A stretch of 23,117 nucleotides of DNA from an uncultured Bacteroidales bacterium (GTDB lineage Bacteria; Bacteroidota; Bacteroidia; Bacteroidales; Paludibacteraceae): the NCBI GenBank assembly GCA_937891905.1, contig CALATT010000042.1:1-23117 (forward strand), read 5' to 3'. This document shows positions 1 through 7,753 of the stretch, piece by piece. A program made the translations under genes and the position numbers. The notes under the pieces were generated by a model, which did not search any database, had not been told where the DNA came from, and worked only from the letters and a program-made list of their open reading frames with translations. How positions within the stretch are numbered: the stretch's first letter is position 1; every line of letters begins with the position of its first letter.

Positions 1-11
1 GGACAGGCGTT

Positions 12-371
12 CTACTGTTTGGCACCATCTTTTTTTAGCAGGTCGATGCCGTCTTTCTCCTTGACGATTTCAAGGAGACGCTCATAGCCTGATACGCGGA
101 GTTTGTTATACTCTACCTCGCGACGGAGACGCTCATTTTCAAGGCGTAAATCGGCAATTGCTTGGTCTTTGGGATCCATGTAGATAGCATTTTGGCGCAA
201 AGATACACTTTTTTGGGTATTCTTGCAAGTTTTTAGCCAATTATTTAGCGATGCCCATGGGATTCCCCACTTGGCTGCACACGCCTTGATTGTACCATTA
301 CTACTGAAGTAATCTTCCAAAACTTGTCGACGAAACGACTCGGGATAATTGTTGTACTGACCACGGTTCAT
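12..371 (-). CDS. IS3-family transposase OrfA (helix-turn-helix subunit)
   Basis: A 119-residue protein with the layout of IS3/IS911 OrfA. Residues about 8-50 form the DNA-binding helix-turn-helix (ESFRRQVLEDY, then GTIKACAAKWGIPWASLNNW). Residues about 68-105 are a heptad-rich helix (IADLRLENERLRREVEYNKL) that in this family acts as a leucine zipper for multimerisation. In IS3 elements OrfA binds the terminal repeats and, when fused to the DDE integrase OrfB by a -1 frameshift, makes the active transposase OrfAB. The length is normal for OrfA and the frame is intact, so the element may be functional as far as can be seen. The DDE domain is not in the window. Confidence 0.85.
   Translation of the reverse strand: MNRGQYNNYPESFRRQVLEDYFSSNGTIKACAAKWGIPWASLNNWLKTCKNTQKSVSLRQNAIYMDPKDQAIADLRLENERLRREVEYNKLRVSGYERLLEIVKEKDGIDLLKKDGAKQ
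29..36 (-). promoter_or_regulatory. Programmed -1 frameshift site (A7G) in the IS
   Basis: On the minus strand orfA contains seven A residues followed by G, read in the zero frame as CTA AAA AAA GAT, nine residues before its end. Runs of this type are the classic slippery site for OrfAB synthesis in IS3 elements. After a -1 shift the reading is W-C-Q-T-V-E-R-L-S and stays open to the window edge, as expected for the start of orfB. The +1 frame (ATG GTG CCA...) is also open to the edge, so the frame assignment rests on family knowledge. Confidence 0.6.
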
Positions 372-683
372 AAAACAAAATCTTAAAATTTGACACTTTT
401 TATTCGTTTTATGAGTAAACCTATTTCAGTATAAGACAAGGTCCACTTAGATTTGACTTATTCTATTTAACAAAAATAACAAAAATAGGATGAAAATATA
501 AAAAACATTTTAATGGTAACCAAAAACGACGGCGGATGATTTATGATGGTAAATAAACCAAGATAAATCCCTCTGGTCGCATTGGTGCATTTTCGGATGT
601 AGCGAAATATATTTAATCAAAAACTCAGCGATTGTAGTCTTTTATGTATTAGCACTACCATGCTTCTGAGTCGTATCCTCAAC

Positions 684-726
684 GGCTACTCTTTAAAGTA
701 CACTTTATGGTAGCCCTTGCGGCTAC
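684..726. repeat. Competing inverted repeats GGCTAC / GTAGCC / GGCTAC
   Basis: GGCTAC at 684-689 can pair with GTAGCC at 710-715, and that same GTAGCC can instead pair with GGCTAC at 721-726 (loop of five bases). Inside the larger hairpin TAAAGT (694-699) and ACTTTA (702-707) are also complementary. The arrangement resembles mutually exclusive stems, but no gene follows on either strand close enough to give it an obvious regulatory role. Confidence 0.5.
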
Positions 727-731
727 ACCTC

Positions 732-746
732 ACCTCCACAGGAGGT
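732..746. repeat. Short hairpin ACCTCC-ACA-GGAGGT
   Basis: A perfect six-base stem with a three-base loop lies about 120 bp beyond the phosphorylase stop codon. No T-tract follows it on either strand, so it is not called a terminator. Confidence 0.45.
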
Positions 747-833
747 AAATTTCTAAAAGCCTACTCTCGCTTCACAAAAACACGCTTACGCTCACAAAAA
801 AGCGTTCACTTTGTTCACTTCAAAAACGGCAAT

Positions 834-878
834 GCTAATCCTCTAACCTCTAAACTCTAATCCTCTAATCCCTAATCG
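834..878. repeat. Degenerate heptamer/octamer tandem repeat (CCTCTAA type)
   Basis: Six adjoining variants of a 7-8 base unit (CTAATC, CTCTAAC, CTCTAAA, CTCTAAT, CCTCTAAT, CCCTAATC) form an imperfect microsatellite. It overlaps the 3' end of the phosphorylase gene: the last residues (I-R-D) and the TAG stop are encoded within it, so the exact C-terminus may vary between strains. Confidence 0.6.
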
Positions 879-3800
879 CTGCGCGGGTGGAGGTAGTAGG
901 TAGTGTGATTCGTATAGCGGTTACTTGGCCATTGCGGGCACAGATAGCATGGGTGATATCTGCTGGTAAAGCGCAAGTATTTTGGTTACCTGTGTAGGTC
1001 TGTTCTCCATCCGTAGTGATGACAGTAGCCGTGAGTGTGCTCTGTGGTTGTAGCACATATGTGATAGGTACGCCACAATAGGAGAAGGATAGTTTCTTCT
1101 CTGCGTTGAAATCAGCAGCAGTGAGTAGCTGTGGTTGGAAAGTGAGGACGCCCTCACGCACCGTGACACCTAATTCCATGAATCGTGAGATGATATCCTC
1201 CTTGACTTGTCCCGTCATACCCGGTTGCTGCACTCCTGCCATGGAAGGAGTGTGTGAGTATGGGTCGAATGGGAAAGAACCATATTCGGCTGGTTGTTTA
1301 TGCGCACCTATTCCTTCGCGGATGGCGAGATAATGCGTTTTTAAGCGCTCAGGAACCGCTTCGCTGGATTGTATGATTTCTCCCACCGCGAGTAGCAGTT
1401 TGGACACCATATGCCAATAGATAGAACCCAGTCCTTCGTATTTATAGAAAGTGCCTGAGCGTCCAGTAAAGGCATGGTGGTGGAAGACTGATTCGTATAG
1501 ATTGAGTAATGCCATGCGGTCATCAGCGGAGATGTGGTATTTCTGAAGGGCTGCATCTAAGAAGGTTGCATTCTTGAAGGCTGCATTGAAATGTAGTTCT
1601 CCCTGAGCATCGACACAGATGATATCCTGTTTATTATCTTGGGTCAACTGCTGAATGATAGGCAACTGCTTCGCTGAAGATGGTATGTTATTGAGTTCGA
1701 GGAAAGAGAGTCTGCGTCTATTAGGATAGAGCATATAACTTCTTTGGTCCTCTCGGTAGAGGTCTGATTGACGCATAGCATCCAATAGTTGCACTGCATC
1801 TTGGGCGGTGAGTAGTCCAGAAGAGAGAACAGCCACTTGTCCTTCTAACATCTCGTATAGGTGTGTTATCTGGATCGTTTCGCAGTCGAACTGAATGAGG
1901 TTGTATGCTTCGTATAGTCCATTTGCGCGTTTATTGGCGCGTATGGTGGAGTCGATGGCTTGCAGTGCGGTGGTGAAGAAAGTGCGGAGTTGATTCATGG
2001 TGATGGTGATCTGTTCTCCGCTCAGTCCCGCATAGGCAGCCGAACGATACTGCTCTCCTGCTTGTCCCAAGGCATTGGTTGTCTGATAGATAGCGCTTGG
2101 AGTGAGTTCCGCGGTGTTGTTCACATCGCATAGAGCCGTTTGTACGGCATGGAGCATGTGGCAGGTTTCTTTGGCTACCTGTATATCCGTTTGTATCAAT
2201 TGCTGCAAGAAAGCAACATATCGTCTCATATAGCATAGTGTCACCATAGATGCTCCGTATCCCACGAGGGCATTATTGGCATCATTCCATTCGGGGCGTA
2301 GGGTATTCATCCATATACCTGCTTTGGGTACGAAATTCGATAGTTTAGCAAGCAATGTGATGAGCAGTTTGTCGGCCATGGTGGTGAGAAGGACTTGATT
2401 ATCCTTATCAAGCACTAACTTAGCATCCTGTCCATAGGTAGCAGTGAGATTCATCACATGCTGGTGGATAGGGTCGTCAAAGAGGATGCTATTTTTAGGG
2501 TCCTCTACTATCTGTGCAAAGGATTTGAGTCGGTATGGCACATTAGCGAAGGCGAAGATGCGTTCGTTGAGCAATGTGGCGAGTGGTTGGGGCGCGTAGT
2601 GGTGACTGAGTTCAAGCAGTTTGAGCAGATAGATAATCTGGTGGTCACCCCAATAACCAATATTAGACCATGGGTTTTCGGGTTCTATCACTTCCCAGTC
2701 AATGCCTTGGTTGGTAATACGGTAGGGGTTGTACCCATCCACGGTGGTGGCATTGAGGAACTTAGCGATGATAGAATTGATGAAGTTAGGATACGAGAGG
2801 GAGAGTGCTTCCCAGTTCTGGAATATATCTCTCCAGTTACCCTGATAGGAAACGATAGGTTGTCCCTTCGCATCTTTGACTTGTATATCAAACATATTCC
2901 ATGGACGAGATGGGTCTCCGTGTCTTCTACCGAAGGTGATAGGTAGGTACTCATATGCTAATCGAAGCAGTTGTGGGTCTTTCTGCTCTCTAACGGCATG
3001 GATGAGTTGGTCGTATTGCAATGCAGCAGGAAGGGCATGGAGGAATGCTTCGTGCTTCTGCGCCAATGCAGTATTGAAAATGCGAATATGCGCAGCGAAG
3101 GCTGCTGATTGGATGGTATAATCATTGAGATAGAATCCACCTCGCATGGTATTGAAAAGGGTGTTGGCGAAGTGTCTGGCATCATTATGTTCGTCAGCTG
3201 TGTGCTGCGCTCCATCATTATGTGCTACGATCTGCTCCAGCGTGCGGGTGGATTGGGAGATAGCATTCTCAATAGTCTCGATGGCTTGTGGGGTTTGAGA
3301 GAAGGTTATTAGGTCTCTCACTTGTGTAGCATCTTTCTGCACATCCGCTACGAAATACCATGTTTGCGAAGTATTGGGTGCGAGGGTGAGTGTAGTATGT
3401 GCAAAGATAGCCCCGCGTACACCTTTCGCTTCCTCGTAAGCAGTGTTATCCCATGCCTTTCCTTGGCGGAAGAGGTGGAGTGGTTGGGAGGATACGAAAT
3501 AGTTGGCTTGTGTCAATCCCAGAGCGTATATAGTATTGCAAAAGAGTGCTTCGCTGGGTTCGGCACGATCCACAAGGATGGCCTCCATACGGAAAAGAAC
3601 GAGGGATGTATTTGGAACGAGTTCCGTCTTCTTATAGCCATCCACGAGTGTGGAGAACTCATTCTGGGTCTTGCGCTCCACGCCAGCAGGCAGCACATTC
3701 TGCAGTCCGTCCACGAGGGTGATGGTGAGTTCTTGTGCGGATAAGTTCTCGATGGTAGCTCTTCTCACCCATCCGTGTTGTCCTGCTGGTGCCCATAGGT

Positions 3801-4233
3801 AGGAGAAACGCAATCCGAGGGTAGTATTCTCTTCGCAGAAGATGATCTTATTGCCGATGGTTGATTTGGCTATCTTACGCTCTATGGCATAGAGTCCTTC
3901 CATTCGCTGTGAGAAGGGTTCCCATAGGTAGGTTTTGCCATCGAGTGTGACATGTAGGATAGTCTTGGGTCCCGTTTGCTCGTATTGTTCGGTTATCTTA
4001 TCATCGGTATAATAAGGGAAGAGTGCTTGTTCTGGGGAGCGTCTTCCTGCGGTGAGTCCTCCTGTAGAGGCGAGGTACATCCACAGGTCGGTATCCGATG
4101 CAAGGGAGATGAAGAAGGGTTGCATCGCATCGTAGTTAGCGATTTCATAGTATTTTTCTCCCTGGACGGTGATGAACTGTCCTTCGGCTTTTTTATCGTT
4201 GGTATGAATAGCGTTTTGTCCTGCGTATAGCAT
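865..4233 (-). CDS. Beta-1,3-oligoglucan phosphorylase (GH161/GH149 type)
   Basis: A 1122-residue cytoplasmic protein with no signal peptide. Length and motifs match the large beta-1,3-oligoglucan phosphorylases (GH161 and GH149), distant relatives of GH94. These use inorganic phosphate to cut terminal glucose from beta-1,3-glucan oligosaccharides, yielding alpha-glucose 1-phosphate. Seen: an N-terminal beta-sandwich-like region (about 1-330); an (alpha/alpha)6-type core with FGRRHGDPSRPWNMFD (about 433-448), GNWRDIFQNWEAL, and IGYWGDHQIIYLLKLLE; and PEWNDANNALVGYG, whose Asp651 aligns by motif with the general acid of GH94-like enzymes (WND). It is the last gene of the operon, 32 bp after the symporter, as expected for the intracellular step. 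The start is the only ATG near the end of the frame. GH161 versus GH149 was not resolved; phosphorylase rather than hydrolase is fairly sure. Confidence 0.8.
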   Translation of the reverse strand: MLYAGQNAIHTNDKKAEGQFITVQGEKYYEIANYDAMQPFFISLASDTDLWMYLASTGGLTAGRRSPEQALFPYYTDDKITEQYEQTGPKTILHVTLDGKTYLWEPFSQRMEGLYAIERKIAKSTIGNKIIFCEENTTLGLRFSYLWAPAGQHGWVRRATIENLSAQELTITLVDGLQNVLPAGVERKTQNEFSTLVDGYKKTELVPNTSLVLFRMEAILVDRAEPSEALFCNTIYALGLTQANYFVSSQPLHLFRQGKAWDNTAYEEAKGVRGAIFAHTTLTLAPNTSQTWYFVADVQKDATQVRDLITFSQTPQAIETIENAISQSTRTLEQIVAHNDGAQHTADEHNDARHFANTLFNTMRGGFYLNDYTIQSAAFAAHIRIFNTALAQKHEAFLHALPAALQYDQLIHAVREQKDPQLLRLAYEYLPITFGRRHGDPSRPWNMFDIQVKDAKGQPIVSYQGNWRDIFQNWEALSLSYPNFINSIIAKFLNATTVDGYNPYRITNQGIDWEVIEPENPWSNIGYWGDHQIIYLLKLLELSHHYAPQPLATLLNERIFAFANVPYRLKSFAQIVEDPKNSILFDDPIHQHVMNLTATYGQDAKLVLDKDNQVLLTTMADKLLITLLAKLSNFVPKAGIWMNTLRPEWNDANNALVGYGASMVTLCYMRRYVAFLQQLIQTDIQVAKETCHMLHAVQTALCDVNNTAELTPSAIYQTTNALGQAGEQYRSAAYAGLSGEQITITMNQLRTFFTTALQAIDSTIRANKRANGLYEAYNLIQFDCETIQITHLYEMLEGQVAVLSSGLLTAQDAVQLLDAMRQSDLYREDQRSYMLYPNRRRLSFLELNNIPSSAKQLPIIQQLTQDNKQDIICVDAQGELHFNAAFKNATFLDAALQKYHISADDRMALLNLYESVFHHHAFTGRSGTFYKYEGLGSIYWHMVSKLLLAVGEIIQSSEAVPERLKTHYLAIREGIGAHKQPAEYGSFPFDPYSHTPSMAGVQQPGMTGQVKEDIISRFMELGVTVREGVLTFQPQLLTAADFNAEKKLSFSYCGVPITYVLQPQSTLTATVITTDGEQTYTGNQNTCALPADITHAICARNGQVTAIRITLPTTSTRAAIRD

Positions 4234-4265
4234 GATTATAGGATTGATTTAGTGTGTTTGCGTTT

Positions 4266-5702
4266 TTATTCTGCTCGTTGTTCAAGTTCTGTTTTCATCT
4301 GCTGTAGGGTCTTGGTATCAAGGTTGTAGAATGCCAAGAAAATTGCGCAAGAAGCATATAATACGCCTGGGACGATACCGAATAGCCAATGGATACTATT
4401 CATAATCTCAGGGGTATCTTGTATTTGCTGCAATCCCATATTTGCATCGAAATGCACGGCGCTCATGATGGCTCCAAAGAGAGCTGCACCAATAGACCAA
4501 CCTATTTTCTGGGCAAAGACAGCTGCAGAGAGGCATAAACCTGTGGTGCGGCGTTGGAATTTCCAGTCTCCGTAGTCCGCTGCATCAGCCAACATGGTCC
4601 ATAGAAGCGAGATAGCGGGTGCGTAGGCTATTTTACCCAAGCAGTTGAAGATATTGATGAGCACGAAGTCCTTTCCTGCGAAGAAGAGGAGACAGAAGAA
4701 GAAACCAGAGAGCAATGAGCAAACGATATACAACTGCTTAGCACCGAATTTCTTGACGAGTGGTTTGGTCATCGGGATGGCAATGATGAGGGCCACTGTG
4801 CCGAGTATATTGAATATCTGGCTCTTGGATTCCGCATCAAGGAAGTATTTGAAGTAATAAGTAGCAGATATGTTTTGGATAGCAAACATGATAAAGGAGA
4901 CGATGCCTACGAGCATGAGTACCACCCATGGACGATTCTTGAATAGGTATTTGAAGTCGTGCTTAAGGTCTGTCTCTTGTCTTTTCGGTGGCGCCACGCG
5001 TTCCTTGGTGGTAGCGAAAGTGATGAGGAAGAGCACTATTCCAATGCATCCAAAGATGGCTACGAGGTATCTAAATCCAATGATGTATGAGTCGCGAACG
5101 AGTGCGGTATTGGTTGCATCGGCCTCCATGAAAGCCTTGCGTGCGCTATCGTCCATCATGATAGAATAGTCCATGCCTGTAGCATACGAACCGAGGTAAT
5201 ACACTATATAGAGTGCAAAACCAGATACGATTAACTGACCTATGTTAGCAGCCACAAAGCGATAGGAGTTGAGTCCTGTGCGTTCAATAGAGTCATTGGT
5301 CATGACTGCACCCAAAGACGAATATGGGATATTCACAATCGCGTATATGACACGCAAGCCAATGAACATAGGTAATATATACGAAATGAGCGCATTACCC
5401 TCAAGGTCTGGTCCTAAGAATGCCAAGAAAGCAAACAATGCAAAAGGTACACATCCGAAGAGTAGGAACGGACGGAACTTACCCCAGCGGGTATTGGTGC
5501 GGTCTGCCCACAAACCCACTATTGGGTCCATCACGGCATCCATGATAGTACCTAAGATAGCGATAGCCGTGGACCATGCGGGACTGATACCCAATACATC
5601 GGTATAGTAGAATATTAACCAGAAATTAACTAAGTCCCACACAAAGTGTGAAGCGGTGTCGCCAAGACTATAACCTAATTTTTCTTTGATGCTTAGTTTC
5701 AT
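4266..5702 (-). CDS. GPH/MelB-type sugar:cation symporter (MFS), likely for glucan oligosaccharides
   Basis: A 478-residue polytopic inner-membrane protein with about 12 hydrophobic segments. The start KEKLGYSLGDTASHFVWDLV and the motif DAVMDPIVGLWADRTNTRWG are typical of the glycoside-pentoside-hexuronide:cation symporters. The two acidic residues fall at Asp55 and Asp59, the same numbers as the Na+/H+-coordinating aspartates of MelB. In the family these proteins import di- and oligosaccharides with Na+ or H+. Here it sits between periplasmic/surface glucanases and the cytoplasmic phosphorylase, so the inferred cargo is laminaribiose or longer beta-1,3-gluco-oligosaccharides moved from periplasm to cytoplasm. 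It starts 17 bp after the GH16 gene, indicating co-transcription. The substrate is inference from context. Confidence 0.9.
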   Translation of the reverse strand: MKLSIKEKLGYSLGDTASHFVWDLVNFWLIFYYTDVLGISPAWSTAIAILGTIMDAVMDPIVGLWADRTNTRWGKFRPFLLFGCVPFALFAFLAFLGPDLEGNALISYILPMFIGLRVIYAIVNIPYSSLGAVMTNDSIERTGLNSYRFVAANIGQLIVSGFALYIVYYLGSYATGMDYSIMMDDSARKAFMEADATNTALVRDSYIIGFRYLVAIFGCIGIVLFLITFATTKERVAPPKRQETDLKHDFKYLFKNRPWVVLMLVGIVSFIMFAIQNISATYYFKYFLDAESKSQIFNILGTVALIIAIPMTKPLVKKFGAKQLYIVCSLLSGFFFCLLFFAGKDFVLINIFNCLGKIAYAPAISLLWTMLADAADYGDWKFQRRTTGLCLSAAVFAQKIGWSIGAALFGAIMSAVHFDANMGLQQIQDTPEIMNSIHWLFGIVPGVLYASCAIFLAFYNLDTKTLQQMKTELEQRAE

Positions 5703-5719
5703 GATATTCGTTTTTTTTG

Positions 5720-6682
5720 TTATTGCTTTGTATATACGCGGATATAATCGACATACATCTTAACCGGTGTGCCATCGGCAGGCAATGCTGTGACGCGTTG
5801 GAAAGATGGGTCATCAAAAGTGATGCGCTCTGGGTATTTCTCTGCTGCTGGCATATTAGGGAAGAATCCACCCACAGCGAGGTTGAGCACGAGATAGAAC
5901 GGATGATTGAAATAGTGACCTGGTTGATTCACCTCCTTATTACGCAATGAGAGTTGGAAATAAGGTGCTGTTTCAGGGTATTTATCTTGGTCAAGATACA
6001 TAGCGATGGAGTCCTCTGTCCAAACGAGTGTGAAGAGGTGGAAATCGCCTTGCACAGGATAGTCGGCTGTATAAAATCCACCCACATTAGGGTATGCGCC
6101 ATTATTGAAGGACTCTCCCCAATGGCATGCACCATTGAAATAGCGGTCTTGTGTGCCATTCTCAATGCCCTTATGGTGACCCATCTCGCATATATCTATC
6201 TCTCCGCATTTAGGCCATACAACGCGTCCTTGCTTAGCGAGTGCCGCTTTGGTTTTATCCACATCATCGTTATTGCCAAGGTTTTTGGCGAGGTTATTGC
6301 CCAGCATCCAGAAAGCAGGCCATAGACCATCGGCAGTGTATGGAAAGGCGATACGCGCTTCTACTTTGCCGTAATGAACGGTCACTTTATCTTGCGTATT
6401 GAGTCGCGCTGAGGTGCAAGGACGATTGCCGTAGTCCTCTTTCTTAGCAGTGAGCACAAGACAACTCTCACCCGTAGTAGGGTGCTTCTCAATGGATATA
6501 TTGCGTGGGGTGTAGTATTGCAATTCCGCATTACCGCCTCCGCGGGCGTTATCCTCCACATTCCAATTATCGCGATTGAGTTCTGTGCCGTCAAACTCAT
6601 CACTCCACTGGAGCTGATACTCGTTTTGCGCTTGGCATGCAATAGTGAGGCATGCGAAAGCCAGTAAGAGACCTTTTTTCAT
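5720..6682 (-). CDS. GH16 endo-beta-1,3-glucanase (laminarinase), single domain
   Basis: A 320-residue secreted enzyme consisting of a signal peptide and a GH16 domain (about 22-320). The catalytic signature GEIDICE is present: Glu161 (nucleophile), Asp163, Glu166 (acid/base), retaining mechanism. Other GH16 marks are WSDEFDG near the start, GGGNAELQYYT, and the closing YVDYIRVY. Relative to the two other GH16 domains in this locus it has about 20 extra residues (131-154, rich in Asn, Asp, Lys) just before WPKCGEID, in a loop near the active-site cleft. The N-terminus (LTIACQAQ) could be cut after QA by signal peptidase I; the Cys has a poor lipobox. It lacks the C-terminal tail of its neighbour, so a periplasmic location is plausible. 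Fold and activity class are confident; exact specificity is not. Confidence 0.9.
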   Translation of the reverse strand: MKKGLLLAFACLTIACQAQNEYQLQWSDEFDGTELNRDNWNVEDNARGGGNAELQYYTPRNISIEKHPTTGESCLVLTAKKEDYGNRPCTSARLNTQDKVTVHYGKVEARIAFPYTADGLWPAFWMLGNNLAKNLGNNDDVDKTKAALAKQGRVVWPKCGEIDICEMGHHKGIENGTQDRYFNGACHWGESFNNGAYPNVGGFYTADYPVQGDFHLFTLVWTEDSIAMYLDQDKYPETAPYFQLSLRNKEVNQPGHYFNHPFYLVLNLAVGGFFPNMPAAEKYPERITFDDPSFQRVTALPADGTPVKMYVDYIRVYTKQ

Positions 6683-6694
6683 GGTATATTGGTA

Positions 6695-7726
6695 TTATTG
6701 TATTTGTTGACCAGTGAGGGTGTAGGTATGTCCGCCGCGGAGGATAAAGAGTTGTCCATTCTTCATCACCTTTGTACTTTGCACTTCATCGCCTTGTACA
6801 TCCTCTATGCCTTGTGCGTTTGCCTGCTCGATTGGGTCAGAGGCAGAAGGACAAACGAAGGACTGATTAGCGTCTCCGCGCTGATAGATACGAATCCAGT
6901 CGATATACATCGAGCGAGGTCCATCTGCCAATGCGCTGATTTTATTGATGTCCCATATTTGTGGGAAGTTACCACCGATAGCGAGGTTGGCAATGATAAA
7001 ATTAGGTTTACCAAAGACGAGTTGGCGGTCGTAGTTAGGATCTTTATTGGGTTCTAACGGAGTAGAGAAATAAGGTGCTACACCTGGATGACTATCCATA
7101 TCCATGTACATCTCAATAGAGGTAGGTGTCCAAATCATGGTAACGATATGGAAAGTATCTTCTACCGAATAAGGACAAGTGATATCTTGCGCATCGCACC
7201 ACACGGTATTCCATGCCGAACCGATATGCATGGCGCCGTTGAAGAAACGCTCTTGGGTGCCATTCTTGATACCATTGGCATTACCCAACTCGATGATATC
7301 TGTCTCGCCGCAGCGTGGCCATCCCACTTGATCGAAGTTATTACCCATCTGCCAGAAAGCAGGCCATAGACCATCGGCTGTCTTTGGGAATTTGATACGC
7401 GCTTCTATCTTACCGAAGGTATAATAGAGATTATTCTTGGTATTGACGCGCCCTGAAGTGCATTTCTTACCTTTATAATCCTCTTTGGTAGCTGTGAGGA
7501 TGAGGCATTTCTTGCCTGTCTCGGGTTCGGTACCGAGTGTAACACCTTTCTCGCAGTAATACTGCAATTCGCTGTTACCGCCTCCGTCGCCATTAACCTC
7601 TATATTCCATACGGCACGGTCAAGGGTGTTATCGGTGAAATCTTCGTTCCAAACGAGTGTGTACTCATCTGCAATGAGTGGTGCGCAGGCCATTAGTGCC
7701 ATCAGCGCAATGGATAGTTTTTTCAT
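6695..7726 (-). CDS. GH16 endo-beta-1,3-glucanase with C-terminal sorting-type tail
   Basis: A 343-residue secreted GH16 glucanase. A signal peptide (about 1-19, cleavage near LIA/DEY) is followed by GH16 (about 21-290) with catalytic residues Glu141, Asp143 and Glu146 in GETDIIE; the usual Ile after the first Glu is Thr. WNEDFTD, GGGNSELQYY and YIDWIRIYQ are family hallmarks. After a linker, residues about 306-343 form a tail (STKVMKNGQLFI, then RGG..Y...GQ) shared with three other proteins of this locus. This tail resembles C-terminal targeting domains of Bacteroidota secreted proteins, so type IX secretion or surface delivery is inferred, not shown. It lies 12 bp upstream of the next GH16, probably an old duplicate pair. 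Confidence 0.9.
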   Translation of the reverse strand: MKKLSIALMALMACAPLIADEYTLVWNEDFTDNTLDRAVWNIEVNGDGGGNSELQYYCEKGVTLGTEPETGKKCLILTATKEDYKGKKCTSGRVNTKNNLYYTFGKIEARIKFPKTADGLWPAFWQMGNNFDQVGWPRCGETDIIELGNANGIKNGTQERFFNGAMHIGSAWNTVWCDAQDITCPYSVEDTFHIVTMIWTPTSIEMYMDMDSHPGVAPYFSTPLEPNKDPNYDRQLVFGKPNFIIANLAIGGNFPQIWDINKISALADGPRSMYIDWIRIYQRGDANQSFVCPSASDPIEQANAQGIEDVQGDEVQSTKVMKNGQLFILRGGHTYTLTGQQIQ

Positions 7727-7753
7727 AGGGTGTATTTATTATTCTATTGATAC

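Larger units (their letters stand above)
1..445 (-). mobile_element. IS3-family insertion sequence, partial (one end plus orfA)
   Basis: The left edge cuts through an IS3-family element. What is seen is an orfA-like helix-turn-helix/leucine-zipper gene, an A7G slippery run at its end, and a second open frame continuing off the window. The outer boundary is inferred: reading the minus strand, TGGACCTTGTCTTATACTG begins at 445 about 75 bp before the orfA start, and IS3 elements usually begin with TG and have a leader of this size. The other inverted repeat and the target duplication are outside the window, so the boundary at 445 is tentative. The element sits just downstream of the glucan operon and does not interrupt any of its genes. 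Confidence 0.6.
446..864. other. Noncoding gap between the IS element and the phosphorylase gene
   Basis: No credible gene was found on either strand in these roughly 420 bp. The half next to the IS is very A/T-rich. From about 684 to 880 it is structured: competing GGCTAC/GTAGCC inverted repeats (684-726), an ACCTCC-ACA-GGAGGT hairpin (732-746), a short ACGCT/AGCGT stem (788-805) beside A-runs that read as T-runs on the minus strand, and degenerate CCTCTAA-type tandem repeats that run into the end of the phosphorylase gene. Transcription of the operon probably ends here, but no single classical terminator with stem plus T-tract stands out. Confidence 0.6.

Noticed and set aside
732..746. Hairpin as the operon terminator
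   Set aside because: The stem is only six base pairs and no T-tract follows on either strand.
684..880. CRISPR array or attachment site in the repeat-rich gap
   Set aside because: The repeats are too short (6-8 bases), degenerate and unevenly spaced, with no spacers and no adjacent cas or integrase gene.
2458..2946. Open frame of 162 codons on the plus strand
   Set aside because: It lies entirely inside the phosphorylase gene on the opposite strand, with no domain signature; a coding shadow.
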